DNA of 64,000 nucleotides, from contig JAXRKP010000004.1 of NCBI GenBank assembly GCA_037039925.1, positions 693,770 through 757,769 on the forward strand. Direction: 5' to 3'. Position numbers and translations under genes: made by a program. The notes under the pieces were generated by a model. The model was not told the DNA's origin, searched no databases, and saw only the letters and a list, made by a program, of their open reading frames with translations. The first letter of the stretch is position 1. Each line of letters opens with the position of its first letter. Source of the stretch: Doris montereyensis. Taxonomy: Eukaryota > Mollusca > Gastropoda > Nudibranchia > Dorididae. This document shows, piece by piece, positions 39,611-51,400 of this stretch.

Positions 39611-42014
39611 ATCTTCGTTGAGTAAGGTGACATAATGGGCAATTAATTTTGTTATTGTTATTGTCATCGTGTTTATATTGCATTGTTTACTAACAATAAC
39701 ATCTATTACGGCCTATTCTCTACTCTTATTAAACTGCAGTTGGCCCATTACTAATGAAGAGGAATATGAAAGGTATAATATTAAAAGATAGAAAACGGGT
39801 CAGGACCGAGAAATCTTCAGTGTGCCCAACTTTTATAAGCAACAAGGAGGCATAGAAACAAATAAACACTAAACAATGCTGGACGAAACTAATACTTATA
39901 GAGCCATTGGTGCAACGACCCATCGAGCAATCTTCATTAACAGAGCAAGCCTCATAACAACAGTAAACAAAAAGAAAGAAGAAAACAAAATACAACTGCC
40001 ATAAGAGAGACGGAGAGAGAGGAGGAAAGAACAGAAAGGGAGAGGAGGGAAGGAAACAAACAGGAGACATAAAGAGAATGAGGAAGATAAAGAAAGACGA
40101 ATAGAGAGGACGGAGAAAATGAGAGAGAATGAGAAAGAGAGAAAGAAAGACAGACAGACACAGAGACATAGAGAGAGAGAGTGAGATGAGGTAACATAAA
40201 ATGAAAGGCGGGGGGGGGGGGGGTGGCTGCATGGTCAGGCTTTACTCCAGTCATTCAATAATAGTGTGGCTGGCTGTGTCAAATTTTATGTAGTAGAGTT
40301 TCAATGAACAACATTTATCTTTATTTCTAAAGGAATTATTTTCATTCTCACACCTAAATAAAATAATGGAACTATAATACTAATGCTAGAGGAAATGTCC
40401 AACCGCCTTTTGCTAATCCCATGACCGAGTCCAATATGCATAGGTAACACACTCCCATGATGAAAGAAACGGGCCCTCGTTTTATTGCTTTCACAAGTGT
40501 GTATCGCCCCAGCTGTGGTAACGCGCTCTATCCCAAACCTAACACCTCTCTTCAGCTACATGCTTCCCATGCTTTTGAAAACTCCTCCTACCTTATGTCT
40601 ATAACTAGTATCACCCTCTCTCCTCATTTACGATGACATGAGTGACCATCGTTTTGTATTCTTGCCTGTTCCCTTCCTACAGTTCAATAGTAATCCACCT
40701 CCTCCCAAACAGCCCCCACCCCTTATGCAATCCAGTAGTTTTTCACATCTTCCCCCACTTCTGGATGTAAGTCTCCCTCTCCTTAGTCCTTTCTATACAG
40801 TAGGAAGATAGACTCTTGTAGTTTCTAATGTCTATACACTTCAAATAGCCGCCCTTCCTCTTGTCCAGATACCACATGTCATGATGACATGTGAAATGGA
40901 AATGTTTGAGAGATCAAAGTTCCTTTGTTGCTGGTCGCTGAACTCAGATGAAAGCTTCAATCTTCCCCTGTACTTTCAACACTCTAATCTTTTCATTATT
41001 ATGTGAAAAAGAGGTGGAGATGTATTTTGACGTATGTGACGTTTGGCAATATAGCCATCAACACAATGCTCCCCCTGATTGGTCCACCCTGAACATAGTT
41101 TCTTTCTATTGACTGAAGGTCACGCCCTTCCTTCAGGCTGACCTTAGGTGTGCAGTGTGATTGGCCACTGATATCTTTTATTTATATCAATCACTATCTC
41201 TTGCTTGTGGGTGGAGCTTTTTACTAAAGTAATTGACATCTGTCCAGAAGTTGTGTTGGCCATACGAAGACAAGAGTCTTTGGTTTTGTCCACTTTGCAG
41301 AAAGTCCACAGCCTGCATTTGAGATAGAGCTCCTGTGTGTTGTTGTATCTCTTTATAAGAAATATGTGGAATATGTGTACTCAGAAATAAATTATCCCTT
41401 TTACCCCTTTAGAAAAATAGACTTTCTCTGTTTATCGTGGCGTGGGTTGATCAGCGTAATTGGTCAGAATGGAGGCATTCCCAAAACCCGTCTTTGAGTG
41501 CAGTGCAGTTATACGGGACCTGCACCACTAACGCTTTGTCTTGCTGGAAGGCCGGGAGTGATGCAAATATACAGGACCCGCCACTACGCAGGTGTGTTTA
41601 GAGTGACTAGCAGCATGTAAATATACGGAACTCGCCTGAAAAGGGTTAAATTTTAATGCATTTTGCTTGATTTTGAGTAGGAGAAAAAGGTTTTAGAACT
41701 TAAATGGAGATGATAATCATCTGGTAAACAAAGAAGTCGAAATGAATTGATGATTTTCATAGACACAAAATTTAGAAAGACTCAAATCAAAATCCCACTT
41801 GCAATGAGAGAAAAAAAACCCATTGTGCCTACAAAAAATTCACCCCAACTACTCGTAGGCGGTGTGTATTTAACGATAAATATGGATTTATAATTTATAG
41901 TCTTTATCCCCACACAAGTACAGGCTCACCAAATGTACATCATTAATTATCCCCCAGCAGGCCTATTTCATTCAATGTCCTCATTTCCCTGGGGAGCATA
42001 CAACAGTACAGCAG
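39611..42014. other. intergenic, repeats of low complexity
   Basis: It contains a purine-rich (AG-rich) tract at about 40005-40196, a G run near 40210-40222 and the TATACGGGACC repeat (separate entry). Two CCAAT-like boxes (41078 and 41160) and an inverted pair AGGTCA/TGACCT (41117-41122 and 41139-41144) occur close together. No gene is visible. Confidence 0.4.
41507..41640 (+). repeat. degenerate tandem repeat with TATACGGGACCNGC motif
   Basis: TATACGGGACCTGC, TATACAGGACCCGCC and TATACGGAACTCGCC recur at intervals of about 55-60 bases, each preceded by a GCA(A/T)-rich stretch. Only three units. Confidence 0.5.
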
Positions 42015-42165
42015 CCTGTTATGCTAACACTGACAAGGTTTTTTTCTACCTATAGCTGAGTACTCATTTACACCTGAGTCAAGTGAGGAAAGCAGAGTGA
42101 AAAACTTTCCTAAGAGTACAACGTTAGAAAAAACACCTGGGCCAGCCATGTGGTTTGAACCAGTG
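42015..42165 (-). mobile_element. SINE family D fragment, inverted
   Basis: The - strand carries GGTGTTTTTTCTAACGTTGT, TTAGGAAAGTTTTTCACTCT, CACTTGACTCAGGTGTAAAT, GAGTACTCAGCTATAGGTAG and AACCTTGTCAGTGTTAGCAT in order. This parallels 12850-12990. The B-box-like GGTTCAAACCACATGG marks the head side near 42160. Confidence 0.6.
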
Positions 42166-45100
42166 TCATCGTGACAACAAACTCACAACACTATGGTTTC
42201 CCTACAATGCCTCTGTACAGGAGACAAAGTGAAGACATTTACACTATTATACACAACATGCAGTATATTTCCATGCAAAATGTCTTCAAAACAATGTTGA
42301 AGGAGAGAAAAATATTTTATTTTAAAATATTGCACATTGGAATGAAATTATGAAATAATAATGTCTGGAATAATGGGCTGAAAAATATATAAAAACCCTT
42401 CTCTACAGATCTTTGAGATTGACAAACAAGTTGACAAATAAAAATTAGTTCTAACAATTTTCAAAGCAAACATAAACATAAGAATGAAAAAAAGGGGAAA
42501 TAACCCCCAAAATACTATTGATAGAACAAATGATAAATAATCATATTTGTAAAAGAATTGTAGTATTTTTAATCACAACTGTCTTCATGACAGAAATATA
42601 TTATCATTTATTTTTTTCCAAATTCTTTAATTCAATTTTTAAACAGTGTCTACATCTATTATTTTTTTTAGTAATATATCATATTCAATGTATATAATAT
42701 TCATTTTGATTTAAAATAGATTTTATGAATTTTTCATGGTAAACAGATATAAAATTTAATAAAGCAAACTAAAAATGAAAGAAAGCAACCGCTAGTTACT
42801 TTACTTAGCATTTCTCAAATAGATGAGAAAAACGTATGAGATCTACCCCCGCAAATAAATAAAATAGTAAGAAACATAGGGGTTTAAAAACACCACTAAC
42901 TATCATGGTCCTCTTAGAGAAGTTGTTGACATGGACATAAACAGAACAGCATTTTCGAATTTGTATTAATTTGAGCACATATAAAATAAACTAATGTTTG
43001 AAATAAAAATTAACAAGGAAACACAGATCATACATATAACTTTATCAAGTAATTGAAATATCACACAATTTTCACAATTAGTATAAAAACAATCATCTTA
43101 AAATTACTGATATTGAACTGTAATTGTAATATTATATCACTTCAATACCTACAAATTACAATAACTTTTGTTGGAATTCTGTTTTGAAGTCTGAAAAATA
43201 CTGTTCATTACATAAACAGTATCAAATCATTTTGACAACCAAATACTGCACAAGAAACATAATTGACAAACAGTTACAGTTGCTGTTAACATTAACAAGT
43301 AATGATGTCATTTATCTTTCATCAACATTAATTCTTTATTTGTCAAGAAATGTCTGATTCAAAAGTGTTTCTATTTATTTCTAAATCAGACAATATCTCA
43401 AGAGGCTTTATTCCAAAATCAATGCTATAAACTGCTTTCAAGATTTATGAGCAATTAATAAGGCCTACCTATTTTTTTTTTACTTTGAATTTTTACAATA
43501 CAATTCTCTCACTCCATAACATTCTTTGTGGCCACTGACTTTGTACCACTGATTACTTTTCAATTTCTAGTTTGTGTCTAGTTATGGTTGATAACCTGAC
43601 TAACAGTCTCGTGACAGATATTCATCAACACTTTTTACACTTGATATAGAAATTGACCCTTTTACTTCAGCTTAGTGCCTCGGGTCACTAGGTGATGGCA
43701 CATATTCGCTCTTACGGTTGCATTTAAATCTCAATCTTATTGGTGTCTTTAATTTTACACTCAACACCTCTGAGCCATGTTATTGTTAGTCTTTCTGCTC
43801 TATTCAAGTTGAAGTTATGAATGACACAATTTCTGTAGGAAAAGCCCTCCTCTTAGAGTTAAATTTCTCTAAGCAGACATCAAAGATTATAAATGGTGAC
43901 ATCACAACGATTTTGATTGGTCAAGAACAGAAGGAAGTAAAATAATCATAACTTATAGTAAGGGAAGTAGTCACAAGTTTAAATCAATATGAACAAAATT
44001 CATCTAATAACAATCAAATAGAGATGAACAAGCTGTCTCCTGATGTCATGTATTATGATGTAAAGATTTAAACAAGTTATCTCTGTTAAGTACTGCAAAA
44101 ACCTACTCATCCCTAACTAGTAAAAAGAACAAACATTCAGATTCAATCTAAAAAAAAAAAATTAATTGAAAAAACCTACTTGGGCATTTATATTACAATA
44201 TAAATATTCTTACAAATTGTGCAAATTTCATAATAAAGGTTTCAGAGTTGAGAAGATTGTTGGTGTCAGATCTATCTCTTTCTCTCTCTATTGAAATCTA
44301 TGTCAAACTCAACATCTATAGTATTTAACACAAGAGATAACAAATTCATAATGAAAGAAAATCAAATTGTTAACACAGACAAAGAGAAGCTAAACTCATT
44401 TGCAATATAATATAAAACACTGCTTTAAATGATAAAATATTCCTCATTATTATGCAAGTAAAGCTTTGATAAACAATCTTTTAGGTTGAAAAAGCTATTT
44501 CAGGAACTGCCACCACCATATAAATTGTAGGTTCTGTTGACTACACATATACCTACAAAATGATTTGGTTATTTCATGAACTTTACCCTGCCCAGCATAT
44601 GCGGTGATCTCAGGGTGAAAGAAGAGGAAACGGCAGGATGAAAGAGAGGTGACAGAGTGAAATGAAAGAAGTAGGATCTACCAGCAGCAACCCGCCAACC
44701 AACCACCTACAAAACGAAGCAACACTGTAGTAACCTAAGAGCTATTCACTTAGAGTTAGAGTGGCAAATATTTAGATGCAAGATCTCATAGATGAAGAAC
44801 CATATCAAAAATGACTTGCTACTATTTGTCAAATGCTTGTCTATGAGAGATGGGATGTCAGATAAATCTCAAAATGTATTTTTGGTACAAATTACAATTT
44901 TTTAAAAATGTTGTCAATATATGTTTACAGACTAATGGTTTACAGACCAATGCCGACAATATTTATAAATACATATATAAATAAACAACTAAAAACAACA
45001 ATCCTCTAAGTAAAAATTGCAAACATGTATCGTTAAGACATCTTATCACTTTGCTGATCAATACTTGAGAAATAATTTCAATTGGTTTTATAGTTAAAAA

Positions 45101-45493
45101 TAAAAATGCAAAGGAATGTAAAAGAAGATAAACTTAAACAAGAATTGATTATATTATTACATCAGAAGGTTTATCACTTTACATGTTAGATCAGCATGAC
45201 CAGGGTCACTGCCTGGTGAAAGGTAGCGGTCCACTCTCATTCACACACAATGGATGAGATTATGTACATATACATAAATACTTCTTTTCCATTCTCTCAT
45301 GGAAAAGTGTAAGTTTTGAGGTCATAATCATATAGGATAGAGATATTACATTTGTTTTTGAGAAAAGGAACGTAGTATGATCAACCAGAAAATTCCCATG
45401 AAGTGTATTGATCACGATTTTACAATGAAAATGAGGAAGAAAAAAACAACTAATGTTCAGCATTAACGGTTCTACTGGAAGCTCTGGAAAGAA
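42166..45493 (-). other. PICK1 3' UTR / downstream region
   Basis: AT-rich non-coding DNA downstream of the PICK1 stop. The nearest canonical AATAAA on the - strand is at 43412-43407, with another at 43379-43374, giving a possible 3' UTR of about 2.1 kb. A family B repeat lies at 44581-44702. No other gene is visible. Confidence 0.4.
44581..44702 (+). repeat. dispersed repeat family B copy
   Basis: CTTTACCCTGCCCAGCATAT then GCGGTGATCTCAGGGTGAAA, an AG-rich middle (GAGGAAACGGCAGGATGAAA) and the end CTACCAGCAGCAACCCGCCA. This is the best preserved copy of the family. Confidence 0.7.
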
Positions 45494-48400
45494 TTAATCA
45501 CCTAGCAAATCTCCAGTAAGGATACCACCACTGTCTCCTTCAGCATTGTCGGCACCAATTAACTCATCATCATCGCCCTCTTCATCATCATCATCCTCTC
45601 CATCGTTGAAATTATTTGCTGTGTCATAAGTGAATGTCCCCCTTGAAAGATCCACTTCTATTGGGAAAACTGTTGCCCCTTTCATGGCATAATGACAATC
45701 TGTGTGATACTTTGCCATTGCTGTGACAAATTTTTGGAGCTGGAAAACTATATCTTGCACTAAAAAAAAAAAAAAAAGACATTAAAAAAAATTGTTCCGC
45801 ATAATATGAAGTCAAGTCATGCACATTAAAAAATTGAAACAAAAAAATAATAATACTTTTAATAGTAATGATACTAATGATGATGATGATAATAATAACA
45901 AGAACAATAATAATAGTAATAATAAATACTACTACTACCACTAATAATAATAATATAATTGATCCTGTGATCAAGCAATTCATTGCTTTAAAGGCAATAT
46001 TGTTTTAAAAATTACATAGTTGAATTGAGGATGACATGAAATAACAATGTACTGGTAAATATATAAGTTTCTTCAAGACCATTTTCACCCATAGGGCTAG
46101 AGCTTATCTAGGTTTTTATAGCATAAAGTGGTACATGTGATAATAGTCACCTCCTGGTCATGATGCTAGTCTGACACAGGTTTTTACTCCCAAACTAGTG
46201 TTTGTACCCATTTGCACCTGGGTCGAGTGGGAAAAATGCATTTTAAGCGTCTTTCCCAAGGAAAAAACGTCGGGCCTTGCTCTGCCTGGATTTGGACCTG
46301 GGACATCATGATCCCAAGTCCGGCAGTCTAACCACTCGTCCATAGACGTCAAATATGTACATCATAGAATTCAAGTCTCTGTTTACATCATTTATCAAAT
46401 TAGCTATTGTTGAGAGAACTGACCATGATTGCATTGCTTTATTTTTAAAAAGTTATATATTCAACTGCAAACATAAGACCATATAATCCTCCAGAGATTT
46501 CCAGGCCAATTTAAATACACATACTGTTTTTAATACCTTTAACTACGTTATTAGAACAACTTTTGAACTTCAGTTGCATAAGAGTTTTACAAATAATGTG
46601 TGACTTAAAATAAGGGATTTGATATTTTTAGTTAAAAACTCAATGATTCAATCTAGAAACATATGCTAATTTGCGGCAAATTTTTATTAAAGCTATTCAG
46701 CCAACACAAAAATTCTCAATATAACTTACCATGCTTTTGATCAAGAAGTTCCATTTTAACTAGGACATCTGATCTCATTTTGGCAAATCTGGTCCTTGCA
46801 TCTTGTCTACATCGAAGGACAAGTCTAAGGAAAAATGTATATAGAACAGACCAAGGCAAAAATCATCAAAATAAGTCCTATTTCAAAGCTTTCAAGTTCT
46901 TGATGCTTTCCATCAATCTTACGAAGATAAAGGCTGTTATTGTTAGCTAGAAGTTAAGCCTCTGAATAATTTATTTGTTTTTTTTTGTTGTTTTAAGAAT
47001 AATATCATGCAACATAAAATGATAGGTTGCCAAATGTGAATTTTAAAACAACTGAGATGAATCGTGAAGTTTCTTTCGTGAGATTGAATCCTAAACAATA
47101 CTAATTCTTTCTTTAAACTCTTGGTAGACATAATTAAAGAAAAAGAAGACTTAAATCAAAGCGAAAAAACTAAACCGAGGTTTGAAAAGCTGATAAAGCA
47201 AAATCACAAATTTTTAAGACAGATAGAAAATGCTGGGAACACAATGAAACCAAGGGCTGAAATAAATAACATAACATCCCCGAGTTGCCAAATTTCTTAA
47301 CAGAGAGGAGCCTGTATGGCCTTTTGTGACATTCATTAACCACTTCACCGATAGACAATTTTATTTGCCATTCTAATGAAGCATCTTCACTTACATATAT
47401 CGTTTAAGAAAAACATTTTGAGCAAAAATATATCAGACAGACCAATTGTTATTGAAGCATGAGATCACAATGAGATGACTTCACACAAAGGCAACATCTA
47501 TCATTTGTAAATGGGTTCTGTCTCATCTTATAAGCAATGACACTGAGGGATTGTGAACACAGGTCATGTATTTCAAATAGGCTAAAATGTTTATTCAGTT
47601 TTCTCTGCGCTCAGTGGCTTTTAAGCTATCAAAGTAAGACTATGATACATAGCCTGTTTGGGATCCTTTGATCCATACAAGAAACAGAAAATTAAATCTC
47701 AGCATTCTAAGATGCTCTATAGCTCTGAATGTGCCAGAGTCTAGAAATCAAACCAATGATGTCCATCAGCCGATATCCATATGAGGCTTCTAGAAGTTTA
47801 AATGACTAATAACTCTAACAGTAACAGTAACTCTTATGGCTAGTTCTATTTCATTTTCTTTCTTTTAAAAAAAATAAAAATTTTCATTGTTATTATGAGG
47901 CTTGCCCTGTTGATGGAAATTGCACGATGGGTTATTGCACCATTGGCCACCTCTCTGCACCATTAGTTCCATTCAGCATTGTTTCGTAGTTATTATTTCT
48001 ATGTCATTCTTTGAACTGATGAAGAAAATGTTTCTGTTCTATCCCCCTTTCTTTCTATTTGGCCTTTCATTACTGTTTTATATTCTTCTTCGTTAGTTAT
48101 CTGCCTACTGCAGTTTTATTCCTTTGTATCATTTAACAATAACAGAGGACCATAATGAGCCAATTTTTACATTCCATGGAAATTGCACGATGGGTTATTG
48201 CACCATTGGCCACTCTCTGCACCATTAGTTCCATTCAGTATTGTTTCGTAGTTGTTGTTTCTATGTCATTCTTTGAACTGATGAAGAAAATGTTTCTGTT
48301 CTATCCCCCTTTCTTTCTATTTGGCCTTTCATTACTGTTTTATATTCTTCTTCGCTAGTTATCTGCCAACTGCAGTTTTATTCTTTTTATCACTTAACAA

Positions 48401-51400
48401 TAACAAGAACATAATGAGCCAATTTTTACATTTCACTCAATGACAGAGAATCAAACCAACCCTGAGGGATCTTCATTTCATGAGGGAAATCACTTCTATG
48501 CTCCTTACCTGTATTCATAGTTTCCAGTTTCTACTCTATATAGTGGCTCTTGCAGTGCAGCATAGCTATATTCTTCATCATCCATTTCTTTTACTTTTAG
48601 ACAGTATGACTGAGGACAAAAAATCAGTTTTGTATTTCGTTAGTACCATATATATTTAAGGAGGGGAAAAGATTACATCCCTTTTACATAACTATCATCA
48701 TAAAATATGTGAGGGCCTTTATTTAAAACTATAAGAATTCTTAACTGATTAAATGTAAAATTGTGACCCACGGTAAGAAAGTCAATACAATTAAAAACAC
48801 CATTTTGTGGCTACAATTTTTGTGACAAATTATTCTTTTAAATTTCAATAAGGTGGCAAAATTATGATAAATAAAGATACGAATCTTTCACTATTGACAA
48901 ACTTCGAATTTCAAAACGTATTACGACTTAAAAAACGTGCTTGAATAAATTATGTCTGTACAATTTCTTCATCATCAAAATACAGTCACCTCTGATTAAT
49001 CACAGCACGATTGGGAGCGGGAAAATTGTTGCGACAATCCTAATTTGCGATAAACCAGATTTCGTCGTGGGCTTTTTAGGGTTATTTCACTACTTGACGA
49101 CTAGGTATGTCTATTGCAATACTTGTTTTTTGCATAGATAACTTTGCCCTCTAAGTTTCACGGATTTAAGACCGTCATGAACATTCTCATCTATGTCAAA
49201 GTTGTATGCCTTTACACAGATACTAGACTACACAGCCAGTAAAGCATTGTTTATGTTGAGCTAGTTGTGTAGTAAACTACAACATGTGTAGCGCCTTGAT
49301 ATGAATGATCGTCGGCAACCCACTCAACTTATTGGCTGGGGACAGTCATGTGTTACTTATTGTACCGTAGAATACTAAGCTGCCCGGCTGCCTGAGTCGT
49401 CTCTATGCAATGCTGATTGCGCCTTTTTTACCGCTTGCTAGACCCACAATCAGTATAAGGCTATTGCATCGTAACGTTTGTTAGGTAAAAACAATATAGA
49501 CATTCAATGATCATCTGTATTCAAAGTAAATTGAAATTAACCAATGATTTTCATATAGAATTAATTCCGTTTCTTGGGAAAAGTTGTGATTAAGGGGCAG
49601 TTGAAGTTGCGATTAATCAGAGCTTCCACTGCACCACAAAGACATTTAAAGTTCACAGGATTTATTGAAATGACGTGTCATAAAACTTCATACCAAATAT
49701 TCAAACTTGGCATCTAAATATTTCTTTACAGTAAGTCTGGTATCAGGAACAGCTTTGTGTAAAAAGGTATTTAAATCTGCAATCATTGGCTTCACTGTTT
49801 TCAACATTTTGATGGCAAATTTTTCCATGTTGCGATGGGGCCTCTCCAAACAAGGAAAATGCTTCACTAGCAGCTGGCTGGGGTTCTCGCACACCAATGT
49901 CAGAAAAGACCTCACCAAAAGCTGAAAACGAAGAAAAAAAAAGGAGATCAAAACATTGTATTTGACACTATCATATCTTTCAAAAGTCATAAATTTGGGG
50001 AGAAAAGTCATGAAATTGGACAAAATATTTCAATTTTAATATTTATAAAATAATACATAATAAGAATAAGTAATAAGTCCCTTGTTGATAAAATCCCTTT
50101 TAATTTTAATTAGGACATATTTAGACACACAGGAAAAAAGTTATTAATGAAAATATATTACACTTTCATAACAGAAAGCCTAGTAAAAGTTAAATTTGAC
50201 CAAACAGCACCAAGGCCACTGCCATCATTCAAACACAAATCACTACATTAATTTCAAAGGTTTGCACTTACTAATCTTGACATACAAATATATCTCTAAC
50301 TTTTGGCACAAAAGTTTCAAAGAGAAACCCAATCAAAATGTGTAGAAATTCACCAACAAACCTTTATGAGATTGGGACAATTCAAAGACTGACTTTAATA
50401 ACTTGCGTGTCTGAACAATAAGACCCCCATACATGGTTGAGGTTCGTTCCATTTCCTCCAATTTCTTGAGTAAACCATCTGTAAAAAACAAAAATAGATA
50501 GATTATATGTCTTCCAGGCTGACAGAATTTGTCAAATGATAGGGACAGCATATTATAGTATGCAAATTTGACAAACTGTTGATCAAAGAAGCCTTCAATG
50601 TCATTCAATAAAATAAAGGAAAGCAGTACTGACAGGAATATGAGTCTAACATTTTCTTTCTTTAAGTTTCAATAAGACATGTCCTAAGGTGGATAACTTT
50701 TGAACATGACTCACATTCCTTTAGCAAGGCACAAGGCAATTGTGAGAGGGATATTAGCGGGTCGCTAAAAGCTCATTATAACTTTCAACGGCAACAATGG
50801 CGGAGCTAAAAAGAAAGAAGGCTCAGGTTTATCATTTTGCAAACTGGCTCTTCACGATTAAATAGCAGATGATAAAATCTGTTAAGCTTCAGGTTTTTTA
50901 AACAAGAAAATTGTTGCTATTAACATTAGATTTGCTGGTCATGGCTATTATTTGTTTGAGAAAAAAGAAAGTAGACATAAAAAAGATAAGTGATGCTGCA
51001 TAATACCATTGCATAAGATAGCTCTACTGAGTCCCAATGCATCTGCAGTGTTGGAGTTCATGTTTTCGACCACTCTATGCTTGACTTTCTTCAGGACTGA
51101 AAAACAGTAATAAAAAGAAGAAACTGAAATTCAATTTCTCTTTTATACGCAAACTTTCATTGATAAAGCTATAGATGAAGTTCTGTACACTGTGGAAAAC
51201 ATATCAATATAATAATAAAATGAGATTTTATGTGTATTGAGGCCTCAAGTATTGAAAGGATAAAAAATGACTGAAGCCTAGATGCAAGTTGACAAGACAC
51301 TGTACTAATAAACAAATAAAATATATATTATATAATATAAAGGATGAAAGGAAAGCATTTGTTGTTTTTTTTAACTATACGAACAGCATCATAACATAAG

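Noticed and set aside
39729..40254. Ser/Leu/Phe-rich ORFs on the - strand
   Set aside because: They are produced by the AG-rich tract at 40005-40196 and a G run; no conserved features.
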